Origin: Bdellovibrio bacteriovorus
GTDB lineage: Bacteria > Bdellovibrionota > Bdellovibrionia > Bdellovibrionales > Bdellovibrionaceae
DNA: 64,000 nucleotides
Reading direction: 5' to 3'
Assembly: GCF_001592755.1 (NCBI RefSeq)
Contig: NZ_LUKF01000001.1
Location: forward strand, 280,360 to 344,359
Positions 44,835 through 52,865 of this stretch are shown here, piece after piece. The position numbers and the translations under genes are program-made. Under the pieces are notes generated by a model, which had not been told where the DNA came from, searched no databases, and saw only the letters and a program-made list of their open reading frames with translations. Numbering within the stretch: the first letter of the stretch is position 1; every line of letters starts with the position of its first letter.

Positions 44835-46142
44835 TCAAAGTCCGAGTAGATCAATTTGTTCTTTAATAAAGAAGGACCTGTAGTCTTCCGGCGCGTTTAA
44901 GGTATTTCCTTCTCTATCCAAGTTAATAGTATGGACTTCGGAGACATCACCAACTTTTTTAAAATATAAAATTTGTACTTTTTCGGGCTCTATACGTCCT
45001 TTGGCCACCTGGGATCGGACACGATCAATCAAAAAATCGCTATGTGTTTCAATAACTAAGGATTTATTTCCCGGGAGAATCGTATCAACATAAATATCAC
45101 CCAATGCCGCTTGTGCTTTGGGATGTAAGTGCACTTCTGGCTGTTGGATCAGGATCACTTGTGCACTACTTCTGGTTGGCTCAATGACAACTGGCAATGA
45201 CTGACTTACGCCATACCCAACATCGCTGATGTTTACAGCTGCGGATTTTTTCGATTTTACCAAAATATTAAATGCAGAGTCTTTTCCCTTTCCCAATTTT
45301 TTAACGCTTATTTTATCGAACAAAGAAGACTGCGCTCCAAATTTTTCTAACAAGGAGGCCAGCTTTTTTGCTTGTGGGGTGGGTTTTCTCTCCTCACTTA
45401 GAACACTTGATAAAACATAAGGAACGTGATCACCTTCAGGCTGAAAATCCAAGTCAAAGACATCGTAAGTGCGGCGAGGCTTCGATCGCACTGGCGCTAA
45501 TGCTAAACATGATGGCTTCAGAAATTGAACGGCAGTAAACAGCTCGTAGAACTCTGACATTAGTTTTTCTGATTTATCCTTAAGAGCTTGAGACACGAAG
45601 TAATAGTTTAATGAAAAAAGGTTTACAATCGCCCGACTGTCGCCCGCAGACATTGCTCCAGATAACAATCTATCCTTATCCTCGAACTGATACTCTTTAT
45701 TTGTGTTTAGATCTGTTAATACTCCAACCATCATGCCTGTGTCTTCATTGGCAGATAGCGAGAATTTCACTTTACCATTTGTCATTTGCATTGAGGACAT
45801 TACTGGCTGACCATTTCCGCTAGAAAAGTGCGCATCCATAAGAACTTTATCTTCAGCACCAGTTGAAACTGTAAAACCTAGTGAGAAAAGACTGGAAAGC
45901 CTTGCGCCCTGTTTCGACGCAATCGAGGAATAGGATCCAAGCTCAAAAGGTGATTTATTAAAAGCTGCCCCTAAGGGGAAAGTCTCCCTATTTAATACTA
46001 AGTTTATCGCCGCCAACGCAGTCGATTTTCCGGTACTATTTTCACCCACCAAAAAAGTTAACGGTTTAATTTTTATCGACTGTAGATTTTTGAAGGTACG
46101 AAAATTCTCCATTCGTACAGTTAGTTCGGTCACACTAGACAT
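44835..46142 (-). CDS. ABC/AAA-type ATPase (AAA_15/21-like, OLD-related)
   Basis: 435 residues. Walker A G33-E-N-S-T-G-K-S40-T in FLVGENSTGKSTALAAIN, a signature-like GVSQSLPVVIEP, Walker B VILIQQPEVHLHPKAQAALGDI and H-loop VIETHSDFLIDRV. This is the SMC/RecF-like ABC fold used by OLD, RloC, PtuA and AriA-type proteins, with a long middle insertion. The C-terminus is ordinary (no TOPRIM). It is followed by a PIN gene 1 nt away. The GGGGTAGGGT upstream of the ATG is a plausible ribosome site. Function inferred as sensor/ATPase of a nuclease pair. Confidence 0.82.
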   Translation of the reverse strand: MSSVTELTVRMENFRTFKNLQSIKIKPLTFLVGENSTGKSTALAAINLVLNRETFPLGAAFNKSPFELGSYSSIASKQGARLSSLFSLGFTVSTGAEDKVLMDAHFSSGNGQPVMSSMQMTNGKVKFSLSANEDTGMMVGVLTDLNTNKEYQFEDKDRLLSGAMSAGDSRAIVNLFSLNYYFVSQALKDKSEKLMSEFYELFTAVQFLKPSCLALAPVRSKPRRTYDVFDLDFQPEGDHVPYVLSSVLSEERKPTPQAKKLASLLEKFGAQSSLFDKISVKKLGKGKDSAFNILVKSKKSAAVNISDVGYGVSQSLPVVIEPTRSSAQVILIQQPEVHLHPKAQAALGDIYVDTILPGNKSLVIETHSDFLIDRVRSQVAKGRIEPEKVQILYFKKVGDVSEVHTINLDREGNTLNAPEDYRSFFIKEQIDLLGL

Positions 46143-46357
46143 ACCCTACCCCTTAAAAACTCAATAAAGTTTACTTAACCAAACAGGTCCCGTCATTCTT
46201 CAAATTAAAAAATGCTCGAATTTTTATGTGATTATTAATTGAAGTCCCGTGGTATTTTGCGAGTCGGGTCTATCGTTTTGCCACACTCGAACGTTCAATC
46301 ACGGTCTTTGAAGAGTTAGGAAATACCTCCCGTTGGGAGGCTCTTTATTTTCTAAAT
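46143..46357. other. Intergenic region between ssrA 3' end and the ATPase cassette
   Basis: 215 bp, AT-rich, carrying the presumed ssrA terminator and the ATPase promoter. No integrase gene and no second copy of the ssrA 3' end (attachment-site duplicate) was found in this interval or near 43200. Confidence 0.5.
46326..46340 (-). terminator. Probable ssrA terminator
   Basis: On the minus strand CCTCCC-AAC-GGGAGG followed by TATTT, 18 nt beyond the CCA end of ssrA. A short but G/C-rich stem. Confidence 0.6.
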
Positions 46358-46703
46358 TGGTGGAGGCGGCGGGAATTGAACCCGCGTCCGCAAGAGATCC
46401 ACGATAAGGCGCTACATACTTAGTCAGTGTTTTAGTTTGTCTGTACAGCTTCCCCTGACAAAATCAGCACAGACACTCCCCCAGTAAATTTAAGCGAGTC
46501 TGCTGGAGAAAACCCAACTCACCGAGGTCCCTAAATGACGATCAATCCAAGCGCGGAACCACCGCAAGGTTGATCGTGCGAGCTAATTAAGCTGCAAGTG
46601 CGTAATCGTTGCCAATTACAAAATGGACGTTTTTAACGAGGTCCTCATCCGCCCCGGTATGCTCCTTATGCTTCAGCACCCACGTCGAAGCCAGTACGCC
46701 CCC
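46358..46703 (-). ncRNA. ssrA: Transfer-messenger RNA (tmRNA)
   Basis: 346 nt. The 5' end GGGGGCG pairs with CGCCTCC before ACCA at the 3' end (7 bp, one G-U), and the T-arm GGGTTCAATTCCC is intact. The tag reading frame is GGC-AAC-GAT-TAC-GCA-CTT-GCA-GCT-TAA at 46613-46587, giving the peptide GNDYALAA. It charges with alanine, rescues stalled ribosomes and tags the product for proteolysis with SmpB. ssrA 3' ends are frequent integration sites for mobile islands. Confidence 0.95.
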
Positions 46704-47047
46704 ATGTGTGAAAAACATCTTTTCATTCTACCACAAGATTCACGGCAAAATGAAAATCGTTTATCCTTCCGATTTTGCACCCCACATTCAATGATTAAAT
46801 TTTTCGTGACGCAGTACTTTGGTCTTGGTGAGCTGGTGTCATCCTAACAAGATCTTAATGTTAGCAAGAGACAATTTGCGCCAAAAGGTCGAGATATCCA
46901 CCATTTATGGGTGTATTCCACAGACTTATCCACATTGCATCCGCAAATTCGGGGCAGAAATGACACTGAAATTTAAGAATCTTAAATTTTCGCGAGAGGC
47001 TTTCGCGTTTGTCGAAAGCCTTTGTTGCGGTGGGACATAACGAAGTT
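46704..47047. other. Intergenic region upstream of ssrA
   Basis: 344 bp with no credible gene. It includes a consensus DnaA box TTATCCACA (46926-46934), an inverted repeat AAATTTAAG-AAT-CTTAAATTT (46969-46989) and a hairpin AGGCTTTCG / CGAAAGCCT (46997-47021) just behind the TIGR02147 gene that may end it. The ssrA promoter lies somewhere in the proximal part, with TAGAAT-like text at 46725-46730 on the minus strand. Confidence 0.5.
46997..47021. terminator. Weak terminator-like hairpin after the TIGR02147 gene
   Basis: 9-bp stem AGGCTTTCG / CGAAAGCCT with loop CGTTTGT. There is only a partial T run (TTTGTT) on the plus strand. Confidence 0.45.
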
Positions 47048-48160
47048 TTAACGGAAAAGGTCAGCTGCGGAAGCAGCCGTTGCGGCCAATGAACTCACAT
47101 TTGCACGTGAATCTTTGTCAGCAGGAGCAGCCGTTACAGGTGCCGCCTCAACCGATGGAGCCGCCATCACAGGAGCGGGTGTTTCAATGATCGCTGTCTC
47201 GGTTTTGATATCAAGAGCCGGCTTGATCACTGGAGTTTTCTCTACACCCTCCACCGCGTTTGTGACCGGGAACAATTGAATGTTCAACTGATACACGCGC
47301 TCACCCTTTTGCTTCATACGAGCAATTGAGTTGTCTTTGTGAAGAGCTTTTCTCATCTGACGAAGTTTGAACTTGATCTCTTCAAACTCTGTCTTTGTTA
47401 AAGACAAAGTCAAAGTGCCGAACTCACGCTCTGTCGGTTGATCTTGATACAAAGACTCTAAACCTAAGTACATAAGCTGAGATTGAAGCTTGCGGACAAG
47501 AGCGACTGGAATCTCTTCTGGAGATTCAATCAAACTGCGGTTCTTTTTATGCTCACCCGTCACTTCGTCACGACGAAGCTCGCCAGAAGCTAGCAAAGTA
47601 TTTAAAGCCGCTTCGATTTCATCTTCAGAAGCTTTGCCACGAAGAAGAGCTTTCAACGCCGATGTATCAAAGCTTACGCCCTCTTGATCCACCATTGCAT
47701 AGATGATCCAAGCAACCCAGTTCGGAACTTTTTCCCAAGTTTTACGATCGATCTCGCCGGATTTTAATTTTCCAGCCACACGATGCTCGCTCAACTTCTT
47801 AAGATACATATTACGTTCAGCAGGATCTGTTGCTTGAGTGAAGTGCACAAGCAAACGAAACTCTTCCGTTTGATCTTTCATGAAGCTCAAGGCTTTACCG
47901 AACTTGCCAATCATATCGTCAGAAAGATTTCTTTTTCCTTCGATGATCATTTTTAAGTAATTCGGAGATTTGATATTCGCCGCCGCAGAGAAAACCGCGT
48001 AGTTATAAGCACGCAAAGAGCCTTTAGAACTCTTACGTTTAAACTGATAGAAATCAGCCAAGAACTGGCGATAGTTCATGTAATCAGATAGCACCGGAGC
48101 AATCACGGAAGCTGTTGAAATTTCTTTGCCTTTGTTAAACTCAGGATGATTGTTTTGCAT
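47048..48160 (-). CDS. TIGR02147 family protein (DUF4423-type)
   Basis: 370 residues. SDYMNYRQFLADFYQFKRKSSKGSLRAYNYAVFSAAANIKSPNYLKMIIEGKRNLSDDMIGKFGKALSF is the diagnostic N-terminal block, which resembles an HTH; LIESPEEIPVALVRKLQSQLMYLGLESLYQDQPTEREFGTLTLSLTKTEFEEIKFKLRQMRK is the DUF4423 block. The family is expanded in Bdellovibrio and Fibrobacter and is thought to regulate transcription, but this is not proven. The C-terminal 90 residues are Ala/Pro/Val-rich and low complexity. AAAGGAG lies 14 nt before the ATG. Confidence 0.9.
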   Translation of the reverse strand: MQNNHPEFNKGKEISTASVIAPVLSDYMNYRQFLADFYQFKRKSSKGSLRAYNYAVFSAAANIKSPNYLKMIIEGKRNLSDDMIGKFGKALSFMKDQTEEFRLLVHFTQATDPAERNMYLKKLSEHRVAGKLKSGEIDRKTWEKVPNWVAWIIYAMVDQEGVSFDTSALKALLRGKASEDEIEAALNTLLASGELRRDEVTGEHKKNRSLIESPEEIPVALVRKLQSQLMYLGLESLYQDQPTEREFGTLTLSLTKTEFEEIKFKLRQMRKALHKDNSIARMKQKGERVYQLNIQLFPVTNAVEGVEKTPVIKPALDIKTETAIIETPAPVMAAPSVEAAPVTAAPADKDSRANVSSLAATAASAADLFR

Positions 48161-48282
48161 AGAAATCGGATCTCCTTTGTACAGGAATAGTTCACCCGAT
48201 TTAAATTCTCAAAACAAGCGGATTCGTTAGATGTGACCCTTAACTTATTGCAAGGCATTATCTAAAGCCTCGCAGAAATAAA

Positions 48283-48308
48283 AAAGGACTCTGGGTAGAG
48301 TCCTTTTA
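48283..48308. terminator. Intrinsic terminator after the secreted beta-rich protein gene
   Basis: 11-bp stem AAAAGGACTCT / AGAGTCCTTTT with loop GGGT, 27 bp beyond the stop of the gene at 48335 on the minus strand. Confidence 0.9.
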
Positions 48309-48334
48309 AGTCGTCGAATTTTAAAACTTATTTC

Positions 48335-49192
48335 CTAGCGAGCCGACAATCTTAAAGTCACGCGATGGATATCAAGATCTCCACGAGTGTAAAGAACGAT
48401 GCTATCAGCTCCATAACCGATCACTGCATTTTGCGGAACAACAGTTTGGCGCGTGTTATAGCGATCGACTTGCAAAGTTTGGCCTTGGTTGAATCCGTTG
48501 ATAAGAACATCAATCAGAGCCGTGTTGTAAGCAGGAGTTGCCTCAATCACGATCTGCTGGATTCTGTAACCACGGTAGCGTTGAGCATCTAAGTATTGAG
48601 ATAGATCTAAACGATCGTTTCCATACATGCGACGTGACACATGAAGTGGAACATCGATACCACGGTCAGGACGGCCTGGGCGATCCGGGCGACCGATGCG
48701 ATCACCTTCTCTTAAAGAGATGCGGATTGAAGCGATGTCGGCGTTACCACGAACTAAAAGTTGCAAAGTGCGGATGTCTTCACCGATGGTAGCTCTGTAG
48801 CGAGGGCGAAGAAGAATAGATCCTTGTGGAGAGTAAGAAGTTTCATCCACACGACCATCTGTTAACAAAGAAATTTCTGCGCGAGGTCCGCTGCGATTGA
48901 TTTCAACTTCAACAGATTCTACTTCATAACCGCGGTAGCTTTCGCCGATACCTGCAAGTTGACGAAGTTCTAAAGTTTCATTGGATACACGGCGACCGAC
49001 ATAGATGATTCTTTGATCTAAACGACCACTGCCGTTTCCGAAATCATCTTGTCCTGGAAAAGGAAATTCAGGCCCCACATCAGGACGTGGAATGGGCGCC
49101 GGCCCGCGACCTGGAACAATATAAGCTTCAGCGATAGCCGCAGTCAGAGTGATGGCAGAGAAGGCAACTAACAAACTAGATTTAAAAGTCAT
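48335..49192 (-). CDS. Secreted beta-sandwich domain protein
   Basis: 285 residues with a signal peptide (MTFKSSLLVAFSAITLTAAIAEA). After a Pro/Gly-rich linker there are two similar halves: YVGRRVSNETLELRQLAGIGESYRGYEVESVEVEI and HVSRRMYGNDRLDLSQYLDAQRYRGYRIQQIVIEA, so an internal duplication is evident. The halves are beta-strand rich. Such proteins are typical of Bdellovibrio, with unknown function. GGGGGATACG precedes the ATG at 49192. Confidence 0.82.
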   Translation of the reverse strand: MTFKSSLLVAFSAITLTAAIAEAYIVPGRGPAPIPRPDVGPEFPFPGQDDFGNGSGRLDQRIIYVGRRVSNETLELRQLAGIGESYRGYEVESVEVEINRSGPRAEISLLTDGRVDETSYSPQGSILLRPRYRATIGEDIRTLQLLVRGNADIASIRISLREGDRIGRPDRPGRPDRGIDVPLHVSRRMYGNDRLDLSQYLDAQRYRGYRIQQIVIEATPAYNTALIDVLINGFNQGQTLQVDRYNTRQTVVPQNAVIGYGADSIVLYTRGDLDIHRVTLRLSAR

Positions 49193-49433
49193 CGTATCCC
49201 CCAAAAAGATTCAGTGATTCCCCACTGACCGCTAAAGCAACCAGCGTACCAAGCGTTTCAAGGTCACTTCGACACCAGATTCGCGCGGTAGAGTAGCGTT
49301 TAATTGCAATTGAAGGTTCAAACAGCCAAAAAGTGAGACCTGGCAAAAGCTTGAGCGTTTCTAAAACTGAAAAGAACAGCGGCCGGTGCGGTTCTGGCCT
49401 TGCAGTAAAAAACTCCATTAACAGGAGACTTAT

Positions 49434-49721
49434 ATGAAAAATGCCATGATCGCGATTTCCGTATTCTTTGCTTCTATGACTGTAGCCCAAGCCGGTGAAT
49501 ATAGCGGACTTGTTCAAAGACAGGTTCGTCAGATCAACGAGCAAAAAGCCCTTATTCAACAGTTGAACCACGAACAAAAAGGCGAAAAAGAAAACCTTTG
49601 CGGATATTTCTTAGAAAATCTGATTGAGCAAAAAAGCTCTGCCATTAAGCTTGCTGCTACTTTGGGCGAAGACCCCTCCGCGCTTCTGCAAATCGAAATT
49701 GATGCAAACCTTTGCAGATAA
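49434..49721 (+). CDS. Small secreted protein of unknown function
   Basis: 95 residues with a signal peptide (MKNAMIAISVFFASMTVAQA). The mature 75 residues are helical and Gln-rich, with two cysteines (ENLCGYF and DANLCR) that may form a disulfide. AACAGGAGACTTAT is a strong ribosome site. I recognise no family. The convergent gene downstream is separated by a terminator. Confidence 0.72.
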   Translation: MKNAMIAISVFFASMTVAQAGEYSGLVQRQVRQINEQKALIQQLNHEQKGEKENLCGYFLENLIEQKSSAIKLAATLGEDPSALLQIEIDANLCR

Positions 49722-49726
49722 AAAAA

Positions 49727-49754
49727 GGGACCACGGTTGGAGGTCCGTGGTCCC
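49727..49754 (-). terminator. Intrinsic terminator of the Pro-rich lipoprotein gene
   Basis: 10-bp perfect stem GGGACCACGG / CCGTGGTCCC, loop TTGGAGGT; on the minus strand the stem is followed by six T residues. Positioned 28 nt past the stop. Confidence 0.92.
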
Positions 49755-49782
49755 AAGGAAGATCTATTTATTTAGGAACAAA

Positions 49783-51201
49783 TTACTTCAAGTTGTCGTC
49801 AGTCAAATCCACAAGAGGTTTGATTCTTCTCATGAAAGTGATCGCAAGTTGATCTTGAGCGTAAGCGCCACGCTTTCTCATTTTCAACGCGATACGAACC
49901 TGACCTAAACCGTTATTCGCAATCAAACGTGCTTCACCGATGTAGTTTGCATAGTTCAATTTCGTGTTGTTCAAAGAGATCAAATCCAATGTGTCTTCTT
50001 GATCTTTCGCGATACGAGAAAGATTGATATTCACACCCGTACCCGCTTCAGGAGCAAGTAATGGACCTGCAAAAGCCAGAAGCTCTTGGTTCACACCTTT
50101 TAAAGATACGTTGAATCCAGAGCGACCGTTTACAACTTCCCATGAAGAGATTTTTGAAGTCTTCACTTTGTTTTCAACATTCAATCTTTGGATCGTGCTT
50201 AAAGCAAACTCTTGGATCAACAAGAACTCGGGATTGTCAGAGTGAGCCCCTTGAGCAGGCAAGTGGAAATACAAGTCAGCCGGTGAGTTTCTGAAAACCA
50301 AGTTGATGATCGCAGTATTTGGAGAAGTACCAATTTGAAGTCTAACGAAAGTAGTTTCACAACCACCATCAAGATCCAAACATTTCAAAGTACCAGAAAG
50401 AGCGCGAGCACCTGTGGATTTTTCTCCGTTACCAGCGCGAACTGATTTAACTGGAGAAGCGTAACCACCGTTCACACTTGCGCCAGCTACGTTATAAACT
50501 TTAACGTCACGGCCTTCTTGAACTTTCAAAGTTACAACAGCATCGCCAGACAAACCGTCTACAGACATTTTTGCTGACAAGATAGAAGCCGCAGCTGCCA
50601 AGTTAGCGCGACGAGATTCAGCGCCGACTTTTTCGTTGCGAGCTCTAAGATAAGTTAAAAGATCATCTGTTGATGAAGATGTATAAACCAAACCATCTTC
50701 AGTCACTGCACCCGTCATGCGTTTAGAAAGAGCATCGTTTGTCGCATTTGAAGCGTCGTTAGAACGATAGTCTGAAGGCAAACGGTTAGTGCCTGGAGCT
50801 GGAACCGGAAGAGTATCCACAACAGGAGGAGTTTGCTTAGGAATCTCTGTTGTTGGAGGAGGAGGTACCGGCGTCGAAGGTTTAGAAGGAGCACCACCAC
50901 CTGTAGAAGGAGGAGTTGTTTTTGGCGGATTCGCTTTCGGTGGATTTGCCTTAGGCGGATTCACTTTTGTATCAGGAATCGGCTCTGGAAGAGGCGGCAA
51001 AGTATCATTCGGATTGCTAGGATCTGGCAATTCACCTTGACCATTTGTATTTGAAGTTTCGGAATCAGAACCCGTCTTTTGTGTAGTTTGCTGCTCTGTC
51101 GGAGGAGCAAGAACGTCTTTTTTCTTACCGCAAGCAGTAAGACTTAATGATGCAAGCAAAGCTGCGGTAATCACAGTGTGCTTATGAAGCATTGGTAACA
51201 T
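49783..51201 (-). CDS. Pro-rich lipoprotein of unknown function
   Basis: 472 residues. Lipobox L-S-L-T-A-C24. Residues about 35-150 are a low-complexity Pro/Lys/Thr region with tandem NPPKA/NPPKT units (LPPLPEPIPDTKVNPPKANPPKANPP). Residues about 150-472 form a beta-rich domain (GLSGDAVVTLKVQEGRDVKVYNVAGASV, IINLVFRNSPADLYFHLPAQGAH) of no family I recognise. GGAGGTTTTTC places the ATG at 51201. The repeat region makes the DNA look repetitive near 50930. Confidence 0.85.
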   Translation of the reverse strand: MLPMLHKHTVITAALLASLSLTACGKKKDVLAPPTEQQTTQKTGSDSETSNTNGQGELPDPSNPNDTLPPLPEPIPDTKVNPPKANPPKANPPKTTPPSTGGGAPSKPSTPVPPPPTTEIPKQTPPVVDTLPVPAPGTNRLPSDYRSNDASNATNDALSKRMTGAVTEDGLVYTSSSTDDLLTYLRARNEKVGAESRRANLAAAASILSAKMSVDGLSGDAVVTLKVQEGRDVKVYNVAGASVNGGYASPVKSVRAGNGEKSTGARALSGTLKCLDLDGGCETTFVRLQIGTSPNTAIINLVFRNSPADLYFHLPAQGAHSDNPEFLLIQEFALSTIQRLNVENKVKTSKISSWEVVNGRSGFNVSLKGVNQELLAFAGPLLAPEAGTGVNINLSRIAKDQEDTLDLISLNNTKLNYANYIGEARLIANNGLGQVRIALKMRKRGAYAQDQLAITFMRRIKPLVDLTDDNLK

Positions 51202-51325
51202 GAAAAACCTCCAAGTATTCTGTCGCTGGACCAATAAGCAAGCCTTGGGCCAGTTTTCGTCACCCCTCATCAGGGCTTGTATTGCAATACGGTTACGTTT
51301 TAGACTCTGCTTTGGAAGGAATTAC

Positions 51326-52018
51326 ATGCCTGTACAACAATTCGGCGAGCTCGTCGGCGACCCTCAAAAACTCACAAGACATATTATTAAAGTCATTCTT
51401 GGCTCATTCATTTTAGCTATTTTGGCGATGTACTTATTTGACCAAAATCTTTCTTTGTACTTCGCAAATGAACAAGTCAGAACAGCTTTAAGAGAGCCGG
51501 CTCGCGAGCTGACTGATGTTGCGCTTTCTGAATACTGGTTCGTATTAGCTTTAGCGACTTGGGGATTTGCGGCGTGGATTGCCCCTCGTATTTCTGCTTT
51601 TCGTAAGCACTCTAATAAAGTCGATTTCTTTCGCCGTTGGGGACTTAACTTTTTTGTTTCCCTGATCGTGTGCGGAATCATCACGCATATCATTAAGTTC
51701 ACAGTGGGACGTCAGCGCCCGCATAAGACTCCGGATTTTGATCCATTTATCTTTACCCCGCTGACGACGCACTGGCACTGGCATTCGTTTTCTTCAGGCC
51801 ACTCGCAAGTGATCTTCACCGTGGCAACAATGATGAGCGTGGCTTTTCCGAAGATGCGTTGGTTCTGGATTCCTGCGGCAGTGATGATTTGCCTGACTCG
51901 CGTTGTGGTTCACGATCACTTCTTAAGTGATACGATCTTTGGTGCTTGCGTCGGTTATGTGGGAACATTGCTTGCGATGTCTTTGATGCGCGCAAAAACA
52001 GCGAACGGTCTTTATTAG
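51326..52018 (+). CDS. PAP2 superfamily phosphatase
   Basis: 230 residues with several membrane helices. The three catalytic motifs are complete: K124-x6-R131-P132 (KFTVGRQRP), S157-G-H159 in SFSSGHSQ, and R192-x5-H198-x3-D202 in TRVVVHDHFLSD. These are lipid or undecaprenyl pyrophosphate phosphatases acting at the outer face of the inner membrane. AAGGAATTAC precedes the ATG at 51326; the open frame back to 51200 overlaps the lipoprotein start and is unlikely. The stop overlaps the convergent YgjP-like gene by 4 nt. Confidence 0.92.
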   Translation: MPVQQFGELVGDPQKLTRHIIKVILGSFILAILAMYLFDQNLSLYFANEQVRTALREPARELTDVALSEYWFVLALATWGFAAWIAPRISAFRKHSNKVDFFRRWGLNFFVSLIVCGIITHIIKFTVGRQRPHKTPDFDPFIFTPLTTHWHWHSFSSGHSQVIFTVATMMSVAFPKMRWFWIPAAVMICLTRVVVHDHFLSDTIFGACVGYVGTLLAMSLMRAKTANGLY

Positions 52019-52770
52019 TTTTGTTCAGATAAAAATTCGACTAGGTACTGCGACTCTTTAAGGGATTTCATAATCCCTTTATAGTCTGCTACATACCTTT
52101 CCACGAGGGACCAGAAACGATCTGAGTGGTTCATGTGCTGTAAGTGAGCAAGCTCATGCACGATCACGTAATCAATGATTTCTTGATTAAAAACGATCAA
52201 ACGCCAATTCAAGTTGATGATCTTACGAGAAGAGCAACTGCCCCAGCGAGTTCTTTGCTCGCGGAATTTGACTTGCGCCGGATGCAGGTTCATTTGTTCG
52301 GCCCAGTAATTGATTCTTTCAGATAACAATTGAACCGCTTCGCGCTTATAGAAATGACGAATTTCTGTGAGCGCCGTCGGGTGTTCTTCGATCAAAGAAT
52401 TTGCGCTCCAGTCGTTTCTAGGAATATGCAAAAGCAGATTGTCTTCGGTGACAGAGACAAAAGCTTTTTTATTCAAAGTGATAACAACCTTCAGCTTACG
52501 ATCTTTACCTAAGAACGGAAAGTTTTCGTAAGCTTTGATCTTCTTTTCAGGGAATTTTTCAGCAAGTTCAGAAAACTTTTCGAAGTTCTTTTCGATCCAG
52601 TCCTTCTTCGCCATCAAAAAATCAGTGATCACTTTTTGCGACGTGCTTTTTGCGGCCACGACCTTAATCGGCTTATTAAAATATAGATAAATCGAAACCG
52701 AGCGACGAAAGTTGCGTCGATGCACTTCAACAGGCCATTTAGCAAAGAGGAAAGTTTCTTTATCGCTCAT
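52015..52770 (-). CDS. YgjP-like M48-type metallopeptidase (DUF45)
   Basis: 251 residues from the ATG at 52770; the frame is open back to 52944 but that part would overlap the hairpin repeat and look non-coding. RRNFRRSVSIYLYFNKPIKVVAAKSTS, RTRWGSCSSRKIINLNWRLI and YVIVHELAHLQHMNHSDRFW are the YgjP/SprT-like (DUF45) signature with zinc ligands HELAH. Family members are cytosolic zinc proteases of unknown target. The stop overlaps the PAP2 gene. Confidence 0.9.
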   Translation of the reverse strand: MSDKETFLFAKWPVEVHRRNFRRSVSIYLYFNKPIKVVAAKSTSQKVITDFLMAKKDWIEKNFEKFSELAEKFPEKKIKAYENFPFLGKDRKLKVVITLNKKAFVSVTEDNLLLHIPRNDWSANSLIEEHPTALTEIRHFYKREAVQLLSERINYWAEQMNLHPAQVKFREQRTRWGSCSSRKIINLNWRLIVFNQEIIDYVIVHELAHLQHMNHSDRFWSLVERYVADYKGIMKSLKESQYLVEFLSEQN

Positions 52771-52810
52771 CCAGTCAGAGAATGACTTACCCACAAAAAA
52801 CTGGCAAGAA

Positions 52811-52856
52811 AAAGGTACCTGCTTCCCTTTGTGAAGAAAGGGAAGCAGGTACCTTT
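52811..52856. repeat. 46-nt perfect palindromic hairpin upstream of srkA
   Basis: 20-bp arms with GGTACCTGCTTCCC at the core (52811-52830 and 52837-52856) around loop GTGAAG. It ends 1 nt before the ribosome site GGGAG of the kinase gene at 52866. A close relative of the arm sequence (GAAGCAGGCACCT, 12 of 13 identical) occurs at 63901-63913. Confidence 0.85.
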
Positions 52857-52865
52857 GGGAGCAAA

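Noticed and set aside
43190..46357. Genomic-island attachment repeats of the ssrA 3' end.
   Set aside because: No second copy of the T-arm/CCA-end sequence was seen near 43200 or elsewhere, and no integrase gene is present, so the cassette cannot be called an integrated element from this sequence alone.
46609..46847. Two plus-strand open frames over the tmRNA 5' region.
   Set aside because: They overlap the well-supported ssrA gene and lack a ribosome site or protein-like composition.
46704..47047. Chromosomal replication origin suggested by a DnaA box.
   Set aside because: Only one consensus box, and no dnaA, dnaN or gidA/parA neighbours.
50900..51000. Repetitive DNA that could be taken for a tandem repeat or CRISPR-like array.
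   Set aside because: The repeats encode the in-frame Pro-rich NPPKA/NPPKT linker of the lipoprotein; there are no uniform spacers. No CRISPR array was seen anywhere in the window.
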